Assembly: GCA_003249215.1 (NCBI GenBank)
Contig: QKJR01000064.1
Coordinates: 1 to 54,632, forward strand
Direction: 5' to 3'
Source of the DNA: Rhodobacterales bacterium
GTDB taxonomy: Bacteria; Pseudomonadota; Alphaproteobacteria; Rhodobacterales; Rhodobacteraceae
DNA: 54,632 nt
The notes beneath the pieces were generated by a model. It searched no databases. It was not told the origin of the DNA and saw nothing but the letters and a program-made list of their open reading frames with translations. This document shows positions 40,631 through 50,260 of the stretch, piece after piece. Within the stretch, counting starts at the first letter, position 1; each line of letters begins with the position of its first letter. The translations under genes and the position numbers were made by a program.

Positions 40631-42625
40631 TCACTGGTCGAGGAAGCTGCGCAGCTTGCGCGAGCGGCTCGGGTGTTTCAGCTTCCTGAGCGCCTTGGCC
40701 TCGATCTGCCGGATCCGTTCGCGGGTGACCGAGAACTGCTGGCCGACCTCTTCGAGCGTGTGGTCGGTGTTCATCCCGATGCCGAAGCGCATCCGCAGCA
40801 CGCGTTCCTCGCGCGGGGTGAGCGAGGCCAGAACCCGGGTCGTGGTTTCCTTCAGGTTCTCCTGAATGGCCGAGTCGAGCGGCAGGATCGCGTTCTTGTC
40901 CTCGATGAAATCGCCGAGCTGGCTGTCCTCTTCGTCGCCGATCGGGGTTTCCAGCGAGATCGGCTCCTTGGCGATCTTCATCACCTTGCGGACCTTCTCG
41001 AGCGGCATCTGCAGCTTTTCGGCCAATTCCTCGGGCGTGGGTTCCCGGCCGATCTCGTGCAGCATCTGGCGGCCGGTGCGCACCAGCTTGTTGATCGTCT
41101 CGATCATATGGACCGGGATGCGGATCGTGCGCGCCTGATCGGCGATCGAGCGGGTGATCGCCTGACGGATCCACCAGGTGGCGTAGGTCGAGAATTTATA
41201 GCCGCGGCGGTATTCGAACTTGTCTACGGCCTTCATCAGGCCGATGTTGCCTTCCTGAATGAGATCAAGGAATTGCAACCCGCGGTTGGTGTATTTCTTG
41301 GCGATCGAGATCACCAGACGCAGGTTCGCCTCGACCATTTCCTTCTTGGCCTGACGCGCCTCTTTCTCGCCCTTCTGCACCTGGTTCACGATGCGACGGA
41401 ACTCGGAAATATCGACGCCGACATATTGGCCGACCTGCGCCATTTCCCCGCGCAGATCCTCGACCTTGTCGCCGGTCTTCTCGAAGAGCGTCTGCCAGCC
41501 GCGGCCACCCTTGGCCAACATCCGGTCGGCCCAGGTGGGATCGAGCTCATAGCCGCGGTATTCGTCGATGAATTCGCGCCGGTTGATGCGCGCATTGTCG
41601 GCAAGCTTCACCATGCCGGAGTCGATCGACATGATCTTGCGGTTGATGCCATAGAGCTGGTCGATCAGCGCCTCGATCCGGTTGTTGTGCAGGTGAAGCT
41701 CATTCACCAAGAGCACGATTTCCGAGCGCAGCTTCTGATAGGCCGCCTCTTCGGCCACCGAGAAGGTGCCGTCCTCGTTCAGTGTGGCCGACATCCGCAG
41801 GTCCTGCATCTCGGCCAGACGGCCATAGTCGCGCGCGATGATCTCGAGCGTTTCCAGAACCTTGGGCTTGAGGGCCGCCTCCATCGCGGCGAGGCTCATG
41901 TTCGAGCCCTCGTCGTCCTCGTCCTCGTCGTCATTTCCGAGGATCGGATTGCCATCGGCATCGAGTTCGGGCTCGCCGCCCTCGGCGCGGGCGCGCGGCT
42001 GGGCCGCGGCACCATCGAGCCCCTCGACGACCGGCTCGTCCATATCCTCTTCGCCATCGAGCGAGCGCCCGAAGGTCGCCTCGAGGTCGATCACGTCGCG
42101 CAGGAGGATCTCTTCGTTCAGAAGCTCGTCGCGCCAGATGGTGATCGCCTGGAAGGTCAGCGGGCTCTCGCACAGGCCCGCGATCATCGTGTTGCGCCCG
42201 GCCTCGATACGCTTGGCGATCGCAATCTCGCCCTCGCGCGACAGCAGTTCGACCGAGCCCATTTCGCGCAGATACATCCGCACCGGGTCATCGGTGCGGT
42301 CGAGCGTCTCCGACGGCCCGGTCGAAAGCGCGACCTCGCGCGAGCCCGAGCCGGTTTCCACCACCTCGTTGCCCTCGCCCTCTTCGGCCTCTTCCGCCTC
42401 GACGACGTTGATGCCCATCTCCGAGAGCATCGACATCACATCCTCGATCTGATCGCCCGAGACCTGATCTTGCGGCATCACCGCATTGAGCTGGTCATAG
42501 GTGATATAGCCGCGCTCTTTCGCCTCGGCGATCATCCGCTTGACGGCGGCCTGGCTCATATCGAAGGAGGTATCTTCGTCGCTCGCGGCTTCGGGCTTGC
42601 TGTCGTCGATGTCTTTTGCGGCCAT
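40631..42625 (-). CDS. rpoD: RNA polymerase primary sigma factor RpoD
   Basis: A 664-residue sigma-70. Region 1.1 is seen in [15 protein letters not shown], region 1.2 in [21 protein letters not shown], then a long acidic non-conserved insert with DDEDEDDEG. Region 2 has [21 protein letters not shown] and [17 protein letters not shown], region 3 [12 protein letters not shown], and region 4 [17 protein letters not shown] with the DNA-binding [20 protein letters not shown] 42625 is preceded by GAGGAG. It sits 150 bases after dnaG, the usual order. Confidence 0.98.
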   Translation of the reverse strand: MAAKDIDDSKPEAASDEDTSFDMSQAAVKRMIAEAKERGYITYDQLNAVMPQDQVSGDQIEDVMSMLSEMGINVVEAEEAEEGEGNEVVETGSGSREVALSTGPSETLDRTDDPVRMYLREMGSVELLSREGEIAIAKRIEAGRNTMIAGLCESPLTFQAITIWRDELLNEEILLRDVIDLEATFGRSLDGEEDMDEPVVEGLDGAAAQPRARAEGGEPELDADGNPILGNDDEDEDDEGSNMSLAAMEAALKPKVLETLEIIARDYGRLAEMQDLRMSATLNEDGTFSVAEEAAYQKLRSEIVLLVNELHLHNNRIEALIDQLYGINRKIMSIDSGMVKLADNARINRREFIDEYRGYELDPTWADRMLAKGGRGWQTLFEKTGDKVEDLRGEMAQVGQYVGVDISEFRRIVNQVQKGEKEARQAKKEMVEANLRLVISIAKKYTNRGLQFLDLIQEGNIGLMKAVDKFEYRRGYKFSTYATWWIRQAITRSIADQARTIRIPVHMIETINKLVRTGRQMLHEIGREPTPEELAEKLQMPLEKVRKVMKIAKEPISLETPIGDEEDSQLGDFIEDKNAILPLDSAIQENLKETTTRVLASLTPREERVLRMRFGIGMNTDHTLEEVGQQFSVTRERIRQIEAKALRKLKHPSRSRKLRSFLDQ

Positions 42626-42775
42626 GTGGGCTCCTCGGGGCGGCTGGGCGGGCTGCCGGGCGGGCGGCAGCGGCGGGCTTGGGGCCACGCGCGCAGGCGG
42701 GACGAATCATATCCTGCGTTTGTAGCGAATCGTCAGATCGAATCACAGGGCCGAATCGGCCTGCCCTGCAAGGCC

Positions 42776-44755
42776 TCAGTTCCTTTTCTTGCGCCAGACC
42801 TCCCCGTCGATGAGCGCCTGCAACTGCGCCGAGAGCGCGGCGCGGTCTTCGCCCATGTCCGAGGTATCGTCGAGCTTCGACTTGCCCGCGCTGTTGCGGG
42901 CGCGGGCGGCTTCCGCGAGGCGCCAGGTCACGCCCTCGTCGGCCAGCCCTTCGAGATCCTCCATCGCATCACTCACCTCGGCCCGCATCGCGCGTTCGGC
43001 CTCGAGCTTGGCGAGCTCCTCGGCCAGACAAAGCCGGGCGAGAGCCGTGTCGTCGCGCTTGAGCACCGGGGGTGCAACCCGCAGATGGGGCAGAGAAAGC
43101 AGCTTTTCAAGGTCAGCGCCCGCCTCGGCCTCGAGCCGGGCGGTGATTTCCTCGGGCGGCTGATCGGCATGACGCAAGAGCAGGTGGCGCAGCCGGTCAT
43201 GAGCCGGGTCGGCCAGATGCACCTCCTCGAGCTGGCTCTCGAAGGCGCGGGCAAGGCCGGGATGGGCGAGCAGAATGGCGAGAATCATCTGCTCGCGCAG
43301 ATGTTCGGCCACGTTCTCGCCCCCGGCCACCAGCAGCGTCGAGCGTGTCGCGGCGAGCGCCTCGGGCGGCGGCGGGGCCCAGCCGCGGCGCGCGCCCGTG
43401 CCCTTGCCCCAACTCCCTGATCGCGCGTCAGCAGTCCGTGGCGCGCCCTCGCCGGCCGCACCACGGCGCGATGTGCCGAAGAGATCGTGGCGCAGGCCCT
43501 TCACGATCTCGCCGTAATGGGCGCGGATCGAGGGATCGGCGATGCGCTTGATCGCGGCGCGCAGGCTCTTGTCGAGGGCCGCGCGGCGTTCGGGGCTGTC
43601 GAAGACGCGACCCTCGGTCTCGCGCTGCCACAGCAAATCGACCATCGGCCGCGCGCCCTCGATGACCTTCTGCATCGCCTCACGGCCCTCGGCCTTGATC
43701 AGCTCATCGGGGTCTTGCCCCCCCGGCAGCACCGCAAAGCGCAGCCCCTTGCCCGCCTCGAGGAGCGGCAGCGCAAGGTCGATCACGCGGAGCGCCGCGC
43801 GCGTGCCCGCCGCATCGCCATCGAGCGCGATCACCGGTTCATCGTGGATGCGCCACATCAGCCGCAACTGATCCTCGGTCACCGCAGTGCCGAGCGGAGC
43901 CACCGCGCCACCGAAGCCCGCCTGCACCAGAGCGATCACATCCATATAGCCCTCGGCCACGATCAGCGCCGCGCCCTTGCCGCAGGCCTCGCGCGCGGGG
44001 CCGTGGTTATAGAGGTTGCGGCCCTTGTCGAACAGCTCGGTCTCGGGCGAGTTCAGGTATTTCGCATTATCGTTCGCATCCATCGCCCGCCCGCCAAAGG
44101 CGATGCAGCGGCCGCGCGCGTCACGGATCGGGAACATGATCCGGTTGCGAAAGACGTCATAGGGGGCCTTGCCCTTGCTCGAGGCCTTGGCGAGCCCCGC
44201 GCCGAGGATCAGATCCTCGGCGATACCCTTGGCGCGCAAGGCATCAAAGAGCCCCTGCCAGCCATCGGGCGCAAAGCCGATCTCGAAGCGCGCAAGCGCC
44301 TCTGCGCTCAGCCGCCGCCGGGCGAGATAATCGCGCGCCGCGGCCCCGCCCTGCGTGGACAGGGTCATGCGGAAGAATTTCACCGCCTCTTCCATGACCG
44401 CGGCCAGTTCCGTGCGCCGGTCGGCCTTTTGTGCGGCGACCGGATCGCGCGCGGGCATCTGCATCCCGGCCTCGCGCGCGAGGATCTCGACGGCCTCCAT
44501 GAAGCCCACATTCTCGGTCTCACGGATGAAGCTGAGCGCATCGCCCTTCGCATGGCAGCCGAAGCAATAGTAATAGCCCTTGCGATCATCGACGTGGAAC
44601 GAGGCGGATTTTTCCTGATGGAAGGGGCATGGCGCCCACATGTCGCCCTTGGCCTGGTTCGACTTGCGCATGTCCCAGACCACCTTGCGCCCGACCACTT
44701 GCGAGATCGAGACGCGGGTGCGCAATTCGTCGAGGAATCCGGGCGGCAGGCTCAT
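42776..44755 (-). CDS. dnaG: DNA primase DnaG
   Basis: A 659-residue primase. The N-terminal CHC2 zinc ribbon is WAPCPFHQEKSASFHV followed by YYYCFGCHAKGDALSF. The TOPRIM core has LIVAEGYMDVIAL and VIALDGDAAGTRAA. A Pro/Arg-rich linker (ARRGWAPPPPEAL) leads to the C-terminal helicase-binding domain. It makes RNA primers for replication. The start ATG 44755 has AGGGGG directly ahead, unusually close. The open frame extends far upstream as an antisense shadow and is not coding there. Confidence 0.97.
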   Translation of the reverse strand: MSLPPGFLDELRTRVSISQVVGRKVVWDMRKSNQAKGDMWAPCPFHQEKSASFHVDDRKGYYYCFGCHAKGDALSFIRETENVGFMEAVEILAREAGMQMPARDPVAAQKADRRTELAAVMEEAVKFFRMTLSTQGGAAARDYLARRRLSAEALARFEIGFAPDGWQGLFDALRAKGIAEDLILGAGLAKASSKGKAPYDVFRNRIMFPIRDARGRCIAFGGRAMDANDNAKYLNSPETELFDKGRNLYNHGPAREACGKGAALIVAEGYMDVIALVQAGFGGAVAPLGTAVTEDQLRLMWRIHDEPVIALDGDAAGTRAALRVIDLALPLLEAGKGLRFAVLPGGQDPDELIKAEGREAMQKVIEGARPMVDLLWQRETEGRVFDSPERRAALDKSLRAAIKRIADPSIRAHYGEIVKGLRHDLFGTSRRGAAGEGAPRTADARSGSWGKGTGARRGWAPPPPEALAATRSTLLVAGGENVAEHLREQMILAILLAHPGLARAFESQLEEVHLADPAHDRLRHLLLRHADQPPEEITARLEAEAGADLEKLLSLPHLRVAPPVLKRDDTALARLCLAEELAKLEAERAMRAEVSDAMEDLEGLADEGVTWRLAEAARARNSAGKSKLDDTSDMGEDRAALSAQLQALIDGEVWRKKRN

Positions 44756-45115
44756 CCCCCTATATTGAGCCGGGCAGGGAAACTGTCCAGTGGCCGCGCC
44801 AATCCCTGCCCCCCTCCCGCGCGCCCTGCCGGCGGCAGCGAATCGCTCCACGCCGCAGCCCGCACCACAGCGCGCAATCGTTAAGAAATTCGGGGGTCCT
44901 CTTAAAATCGAAGGAAAAATTTGGCCAGACTGTTTCACGCTCGCGGACAATGCCCCGCGCCGCACCGGGTTATCGCCCGAAGCGCGCGACAATCTGGCGA
45001 AACCGCCGCGCGCCTGCCTCAATTTCGCCCGAACTGACTGACAAACCTTCCAGCGAGAACGAGTCTGTCCCGGTCGTGCCCGATGCCCGACCGGCGGATA
45101 ATCAGGAGATGCCAG
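44756..45115. other. Divergent promoter region between dnaG and the Tad-like genes
   Basis: About 360 bases without a gene. The middle (about 44876-44945) is richer in A/T, with TTAAGAAATT and CTTAAAATCGAAGG, and could hold the promoter of the plus-strand Tad-like genes. GC-rich palindromes such as CTGCCGGCGGCAG-like sequence occur nearer dnaG. No RNA gene identified. Confidence 0.4.
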
Positions 45116-47095
45116 ATGGTCGACATGAAATCGTATCGAGGCGCCGCACGGCTGCTGGCCAAGCGACATCTGCGCCGCTTCCGCGACGAGGAAGACGGCT
45201 CGCTGATGATCCTCAGCATTCAGATCTTCCTGATCATGCTCATCACAACGGGCGTGGCCATCGACTTCTCGCGGCAGGAGGAACGCCGCGAGCTGATCCA
45301 GAACACGATCGACCGCGCCGTTCTCGCGGCCGCCTCGCTCACCCAGACGCTCGACCCCAAGGCAGTGGTGAAGGACTATCTCGCCAAGGCCGGGCTCGGC
45401 TCGATCGAGGTCGATCCGCTGGTCGAGCAGGGCAGCAACCTCGAATGGCGCCGCGTCACGGTGACCGTGAACGACACGATGCCGACGCTGTTCGGTTCGC
45501 TGATCGGCGTCGAGGAACTCAGCGCGAACGGCAACAGCCAGGCCGAGGAATCGGTGGGCAACGTCGAGATCTCGATGGTGCTCGACGTTTCGGGCTCGAT
45601 GAACGACTCGGTGAGCATCTCCGGCTGCACCTCCGATTGCCCTACGACGCGTCTGGGCGCGCTGGTCAGCGCCTCGAAAAGCTTCGTCGACAAGATGTTC
45701 GATACGGTCCAGCCCGATGACGCCCCCGACGGGCGGCTGTCGATCTCGGTCGTGCCCTATAGCGCGAACGTCTATCTCGGCCCGGAAATGCAGCAAGCCT
45801 ATACGCTGAGCGATGACTACTCGATCATCAACAGCACCTATTTCTGGCAGGCTCAATGCGCCGACTTCGACGCCGACGACATGGCCAAGATCGAGATCGA
45901 CGGGTCGGAAACGCTCACGCGGACGATGTATGGCGCCTCGTCCGACATCGGTGACGCGATCAGCGAGACCTCCTGGTACAACTATATCCTCAACCCGCTG
46001 AACTCGACCTGGAACAACTGCTTCAACTTCCCCGACAACAAGGTGATCCCGCTCAGCAATGACCGCACCTTCCTGCTCGGGACCGCCTATCCGAACACGC
46101 CGACGAGCACGAGCGAGAAGGGCTATTTCGACAAGCTGACGGCACTTGGCGGCACCGGCACCGATATCGGGGCGAAATGGGGCCTTGCGCTGCTCGATCC
46201 GTCGGCGCAGGACGAGATGGACAAGATCACCTCGATCGACAGCGATCTCTCCGAGCGCCCGATCGAATACACCGGCGACACGATGAAGGTCATGGTGCTG
46301 ATGTCGGACGGGGCGAACTCGAACTCCTATTCGACGCTGCCCGGCTATCGCGACGGGGCGACCGGCATCATGAGCACGCTGGGCACCAACAACCTGAACG
46401 GGATGGAGCCCAACAACACCTACAAGAGCGAGATCTATTTCTACGACGCGGATCGCGCGACGAACCCCTACTACCGCTACAAGGACAGCACCTGGGTTGC
46501 CCGCAGCGACATCACCCAGACCACGCAGGTGGAGGATGGTGAGGAAACGACGACCGCGACCTGCACCAAGTACTACGACAGCAGGAGGAACACCTGGAAG
46601 TGGAACTCCTGCTCGGTCAGCACCAGCGACTGCAGCTATAACTACACCTACAACTCGACGCAGTATTACACCTGCTCGGAGACCACGACCAAATACATCG
46701 ATGTCGTCAGCGAAGCGCCGCTTTATGACATCAACTACGACTACCTCTATCAGACCAAGCGTTGGAGCCTCTATGGCGTCGCCGACCTGCTGCGTCGTCC
46801 CTACGGCCGCACTACGCACGAGCAATACAACCAGATGGCCCTTCAGTCGGAAAACAACCTGAGCAAGGGTTTGACCGACAAGGACGATCGGCTCGACGCG
46901 CTGTGCACGCTGGGCAAGAAGAATGGCGTGATCATCTTCACCGTCTCGGTGGACCCCGACACCGATCACGAGGTCGAGGTGCTGCGCAGCTGTGCCACGG
47001 CGGCGACCTATGCCTATTCGGTCACGAGCAGCAACCTGTCGACCGCCTTCTCCTCGATCGCCTCGGCGATCACCGCGCTGCGGCTGACGAACTGA
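45116..47095 (+). CDS. TadG-like pseudopilin with VWA domain and Cys/Tyr-rich insert
   Basis: A 659-residue protein. The N-terminus has the TadE/G-type signature: basic stretch, FRDEEDGSLMILSIQIF with the Glu-containing hydrophobic helix, then IDFSRQEERRELIQNTIDRAVL. A von Willebrand A domain follows with MIDAS motif DVSGSMND, the interaction of which is completed by GGTGTDIGAKWGL and MVLMSDGANSN. Between about residues 460 and 555 is an insert very rich in Tyr, Thr and Cys (CSYNYTYNSTQYYTCSETTT). ATG 45116 follows AGGAG. It is likely secreted or membrane-anchored with the VWA domain outside, in adhesion or pilus assembly. No flp, tadA or cpa genes are nearby, so the assembly system is elsewhere. 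Confidence 0.85.
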   Translation: MVDMKSYRGAARLLAKRHLRRFRDEEDGSLMILSIQIFLIMLITTGVAIDFSRQEERRELIQNTIDRAVLAAASLTQTLDPKAVVKDYLAKAGLGSIEVDPLVEQGSNLEWRRVTVTVNDTMPTLFGSLIGVEELSANGNSQAEESVGNVEISMVLDVSGSMNDSVSISGCTSDCPTTRLGALVSASKSFVDKMFDTVQPDDAPDGRLSISVVPYSANVYLGPEMQQAYTLSDDYSIINSTYFWQAQCADFDADDMAKIEIDGSETLTRTMYGASSDIGDAISETSWYNYILNPLNSTWNNCFNFPDNKVIPLSNDRTFLLGTAYPNTPTSTSEKGYFDKLTALGGTGTDIGAKWGLALLDPSAQDEMDKITSIDSDLSERPIEYTGDTMKVMVLMSDGANSNSYSTLPGYRDGATGIMSTLGTNNLNGMEPNNTYKSEIYFYDADRATNPYYRYKDSTWVARSDITQTTQVEDGEETTTATCTKYYDSRRNTWKWNSCSVSTSDCSYNYTYNSTQYYTCSETTTKYIDVVSEAPLYDINYDYLYQTKRWSLYGVADLLRRPYGRTTHEQYNQMALQSENNLSKGLTDKDDRLDALCTLGKKNGVIIFTVSVDPDTDHEVEVLRSCATAATYAYSVTSSNLSTAFSSIASAITALRLTN

Positions 47096-47104
47096 GAGGG
47101 CGCG

Positions 47105-47665
47105 ATGAAACGCTTCCGGCTCCCCGCTCCCGGCCTTCCGGCATCCCTTCGGGGGTTCCGCAAGGCCGAGGACGGCGCGGTGACCATCCCCGCGGTCTTC
47201 TGGCTGCCGGTGTTCATCATGATCATGGTGGCCTCGGTCGAGCTCTGCGTGCTCACGCTCAAGCAGACGCTGCTCGAACGCGGCGTCGACCTGAGCGCGC
47301 GGATCCTGCGCCTCGGCATCGCCGATCTGCCCACGCATGACGAGCTCAAGAGCTCGATCTGCAACAATATCGCCTTCATCTCGAACTGCATGAACGACCT
47401 CGCCGTCGAGGTTTATCCGGTCGACAAGGACACCTGGACTTCGGCGAAGACCGGTCAGGCGGTGCTCTGTGCCGACGGAATCGACCCGGGCACGGTCGAC
47501 CCCACGGTCGAGGGGGGCTTGGGCAACGAGGTGATGATCCTGCGCGCCTGCCTGCAGGTGACGCCGATGGAAAACCTCAACCCGCTCTCTCGCGCGCTGG
47601 TGAAGAACGCCAACGGTCAATATGCGCTGGTCGTCACCACGGCCTTCGTGAACGAACCGAAGTAG
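47105..47665 (+). CDS. TadE/TadG-like pseudopilin
   Basis: A 186-residue protein with one N-terminal membrane helix after RKAEDGAVTIPAVFWLPVFI, the conserved Glu-Asp-Gly start of TadE-type pseudopilins. The rest is likely periplasmic, with cysteines in SSICNN, SNCMND, AVLCADG and RACLQV that could form disulfides. It begins 9 bases after the VWA gene (ATG 47105, GAGGGCG upstream) and belongs to the same operon. Probably a minor pilus or surface-complex component. Confidence 0.8.
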   Translation: MKRFRLPAPGLPASLRGFRKAEDGAVTIPAVFWLPVFIMIMVASVELCVLTLKQTLLERGVDLSARILRLGIADLPTHDELKSSICNNIAFISNCMNDLAVEVYPVDKDTWTSAKTGQAVLCADGIDPGTVDPTVEGGLGNEVMILRACLQVTPMENLNPLSRALVKNANGQYALVVTTAFVNEPK

Positions 47666-47674
47666 GAGGTCAGG

Positions 47675-48304
47675 ATGCTGATGAACCGTCTGCGACTGCT
47701 CCGCAGGAAAGAGCGCGGCTCGGTGCCGATCGAGGGCGTCATGGGCGCGCTCCTGTTGCTCGGCTGGTATGCGATCGCCTATCAGTTCTACGACGCCTTC
47801 CGCACCAAGGCGCTCGCGATGCGTGCGAGCTATACCGTGGGCGACCTGATCTCGCGCGAGAAGACCCCGATCGGCCCCAACTACATGGCCGGGACCAAGA
47901 AGCTCTTCGATCACATCATGGGCAATCCCGTTTCCAGCCGGAGCTGGATGCGCGTCTCGGTCATCTTCTGTCAGGATGTTTCCGCCGACGACGACCCCTG
48001 TGACGGCGTCACGAAGAAATTCTCGCTCGACAGCTCTCACAACACGGGTGGCGTCTCCAATCATACCGAGGACACGATCAACGCCGAAGCCTCGCGTATC
48101 CCCATAATGGCCGAGGGCGATTATGCGGTCGTGCTCGAGACCTCGATCTTTTACAACCCGATCTTCGACATCGGCGACAAGGGCTTCTCCTTCGACGGTG
48201 GCGCGACCTACACGAAAATCGGCCTGAGTTCCTCGGTGCGTCTGTCGAATTTCGTCGTCACCCGGCCGCGCGGCCCGCGCACGGTCTGGGACGATACCTA
48301 CTGA
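47675..48304 (+). CDS. TadE/TadG-like pseudopilin, second copy
   Basis: A 209-residue protein. After a basic start, the signature RGSVPIEGVMGALLLLGWYAI gives the single TM helix of TadE-type proteins, and a mostly periplasmic domain follows (FCQDVSADDDPCDG; ETSIFYNPIFDIGDKGF). It starts 9 bases after the preceding gene with AGGAGGTCAGG upstream and completes a three-gene set. The pairing of two short and one VWA-bearing pseudopilin is usual at the edge of tad loci, but here the set is alone. Confidence 0.8.
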   Translation: MLMNRLRLLRRKERGSVPIEGVMGALLLLGWYAIAYQFYDAFRTKALAMRASYTVGDLISREKTPIGPNYMAGTKKLFDHIMGNPVSSRSWMRVSVIFCQDVSADDDPCDGVTKKFSLDSSHNTGGVSNHTEDTINAEASRIPIMAEGDYAVVLETSIFYNPIFDIGDKGFSFDGGATYTKIGLSSSVRLSNFVVTRPRGPRTVWDDTY

Positions 48305-48338
48305 GCGTCGCACCACCGACCTCGCCGGTTCTGTGCAT

Positions 48339-48361
48339 GGCCTCACATCCCGCGTGAGGCC
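48339..48361 (+). terminator. Terminator-like hairpin after the Tad-like genes
   Basis: Perfect 8-base stem GGCCTCAC / GTGAGGCC with a 7-base loop, 34 bases after the last stop. The following T-run is weak, so attenuation or a structural role cannot be excluded. Confidence 0.5.
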
Positions 48362-48437
48362 TTGCCCATTTCTGCGGGGCCCGCAAAGGCCTATCTCTGG
48401 ACAAAGGCCCGTCTGCGGGCCGTCCCAAGGAGAGCCC

Positions 48438-49349
48438 ATGTCGATCCGTCCCGTTCTCGAAACCCGCCGCGCGCAGCCCACGATGGAAGGTGCTGGCGTG
48501 AAACTGCACCGCGCCTTCGGCTTCACCGATCCGAGCGAGCTTGATCCGTTCCTGATGTTCGACGATTTCCGCGGCGATCACCCCTCGGATTACCGTGCGG
48601 GCTTTCCCTGGCATCCGCATCGTGGGATCGAGACGATCACCTATGTGCTGGCCGGATCGGTCGAGCATGGCGACAGCCTCGGCAATGCGGGCTCGCTCGG
48701 CGCGGGCGATGTGCAGTGGATGACCGCGGGCTCGGGCATCCTGCATCAGGAAATGCCCTCGGGCGATGCGCGCGGGCGGATGCACGGCTTTCAGCTCTGG
48801 GCGAACCTGCCCGGCGCGCTCAAGATGACGGCGCCGCGCTATCAGGACATCAAGGGCGCCGAGATCCCCGAGGTGATCGACGACGACGGCACAAGGGTGA
48901 AGGTGATCACCGGCGCGTTCTGGGGCCAGCGCGGCCCGGTCGACGGTATCGCCGCCGATCCGCAATATCTCGATATCTTCGTGCCCGCGGGCGTGAAGAA
49001 GCGCTTCAAGGTCGACACCTACCGGCGCAGCTTCGCCTATGTCTTCGAGGGGGCGGGGGTCTTTGCCGATGCCTCGGCGCCCGAGGGCGTGCTCCTGGAA
49101 AAAGAGGTGATGGGCCAGGAGGTCAACATCCGCGACCTCTCGGGCAACCGCACCTTGGTGCGCTTCGGCACGGGCGACGAGATCGTGGTGCAGGCGGGCG
49201 AGCAGGGGCTGCGCTTCCTCTTGATCTCTGGCGCACCGATCCAGGAACCCGTCGCCTGGCACGGGCCGATCGTGATGAACACCCGCGCCGAGCTTGAGAC
49301 CGCGTTCCGCGAGCTGCGCAACGGCAACTTCATCAAGCCCGCGCATTGA
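48438..49349 (+). CDS. Pirin family protein
   Basis: A 303-residue double-cupin. The N-terminal barrel has FLMFDDFRGDHPSDYRAGF and HPHRGIETITYVLAGSVEH, giving the iron-binding His residues, then GSGILHQEMP with further ligands and FQLWANLP. The C-terminal cupin is less conserved. Some bacterial pirins oxidise flavonoids such as quercetin, others modulate metabolism; the function here is not certain. ATG 48438 follows AAGGAGAGCCC. Transcribed alone, convergent with the tetR gene across a repeat element. Confidence 0.92.
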   Translation: MSIRPVLETRRAQPTMEGAGVKLHRAFGFTDPSELDPFLMFDDFRGDHPSDYRAGFPWHPHRGIETITYVLAGSVEHGDSLGNAGSLGAGDVQWMTAGSGILHQEMPSGDARGRMHGFQLWANLPGALKMTAPRYQDIKGAEIPEVIDDDGTRVKVITGAFWGQRGPVDGIAADPQYLDIFVPAGVKKRFKVDTYRRSFAYVFEGAGVFADASAPEGVLLEKEVMGQEVNIRDLSGNRTLVRFGTGDEIVVQAGEQGLRFLLISGAPIQEPVAWHGPIVMNTRAELETAFRELRNGNFIKPAH

Positions 49350-49361
49350 GCCCGACCGGCG

Positions 49362-49522
49362 GAGGGGGGCGCTGCCCCCCGCGCTGACGCGCTCCCCCCG
49401 GGATATTTGGATCAGGTTGAAGGGCAAAGCGCTGGCTTTCTGGCAGCCCGTCCATCAACTGTGCAAAAATATCCCGGGGGGTCTTCGCAGAAGACGGGGG
49501 CAGCGCCCCCTGCAACCGTGCA
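49362..49522. repeat. Intergenic palindromic repeat, copy B (two inverted arms)
   Basis: The left arm has GGGGGGCGCTGCCCCCC and CCCCCCGGGATATTTGG with CAGGTTGAAG (49366-49422). The right arm is its mirror, AAAATATCCCGGGGGG (49466-49481) and GGGGGCAGCGCCCCC (49496-49511). It fills the space between the stops of the convergent pirin and tetR genes, so it may act as a bidirectional terminator. Confidence 0.8.
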
Positions 49523-49526
49523 ACCC

Positions 49527-50114
49527 TCAGGCGCCCACCGCCTTGCGCACCATGTCCCAATAGATCGTCTCGACCGTTTCGCGCGAGAGCCGACCACCCT
49601 CGCGGAACCAGGTGTTGACCCCGGTCAGCATCGCGATGATCGCCATCGTCGCGAGTTTCGTATCGGGCACGAGGAAGGCGTTCGCCTCCTGCCCGGCCTT
49701 GAGCAGCGCCTCGAGTTCGGTCTCGTAGCGCTTGCGCAGCCCCTCGATCACCGCGAAATTCTCAGGGTTGAGGTTGCGCAGTTCCATATAGCTCAGGAAC
49801 ACCGCCTCGGCGCGCGTCAGGTTGAACCGGATATGGAAGCGCACGAAGATCTCGAGCCCCTCGCGCGGCCCCACGCCCCGCGGCTCGGTCGCCCAGGCGG
49901 CAAGCAGCTCCTCCATATGGCTGTTCAGAAGGTCGAAAAGGAGCGCCTCCTTGTCGGGGGTGTAGAGATAGAGCGCGCCCGCCTGCACCCCCACCGCCGC
50001 CGCGATCTGGCGCATCGACACCGCCGCGAAACCGTGGCGCGCGAAGAGGCGCTGCGCCTCGGCCCGGATCCGCGGGCCGGTGATGTCGGAATGTGAGCCG
50101 GTCTTGCGTGCCAT
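49527..50114 (-). CDS. TetR/AcrR family transcriptional regulator
   Basis: A 195-residue repressor. The N-terminal HTH is IRAEAQRLFARHGFAAVSMRQ followed by IAAAVGVQAGALYLYTPDKEAL, standard for TetR. The C-terminal ligand-binding domain has FHIRFNLTRAEAVFLSYMELR and LTGVNTWFREGGRLSRETV, resembling the subfamily often linked to fatty-acyl or aromatic-acid CoA metabolism, though this cannot be fixed. ATG 50114 is followed upstream by a TGAAC-GAAT-GTTCA palindrome, so autoregulation is likely. Its target beyond itself is not evident in the neighbourhood. Confidence 0.9.
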   Translation of the reverse strand: MARKTGSHSDITGPRIRAEAQRLFARHGFAAVSMRQIAAAVGVQAGALYLYTPDKEALLFDLLNSHMEELLAAWATEPRGVGPREGLEIFVRFHIRFNLTRAEAVFLSYMELRNLNPENFAVIEGLRKRYETELEALLKAGQEANAFLVPDTKLATMAIIAMLTGVNTWFREGGRLSRETVETIYWDMVRKAVGA

Positions 50115-50128
50115 CGGGCGATGTTATC

Positions 50129-50142
50129 TGAACGAATGTTCA
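50129..50142. promoter_or_regulatory. Palindromic candidate operator of the TetR regulator
   Basis: TGAAC-GAAT-GTTCA, 5-base arms, 15 bases ahead of the tetR ATG, in an A/T-rich patch that also holds likely promoter sequence. Size and place suit a TetR dimer. Confidence 0.65.
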
Positions 50143-50260
50143 ATATCAAACCCGTCCCCTCACGCCCGTCCCTCCACGCCTCCCCGCCCACGCCTGTCAC
50201 GGCCTCTGGCGCCCGGCCCGGCTTGCGCCTAATCTCGGCGCAATCTGCCGAGGACCTCCG

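Noticed and set aside
42776..48526. A single 1916-codon open frame on the minus strand
   Set aside because: Only the left third is dnaG. The rest is antisense to the clearly coding Tad-like genes and is His/Arg/Asp/Val-rich shadow sequence typical of high-GC DNA.
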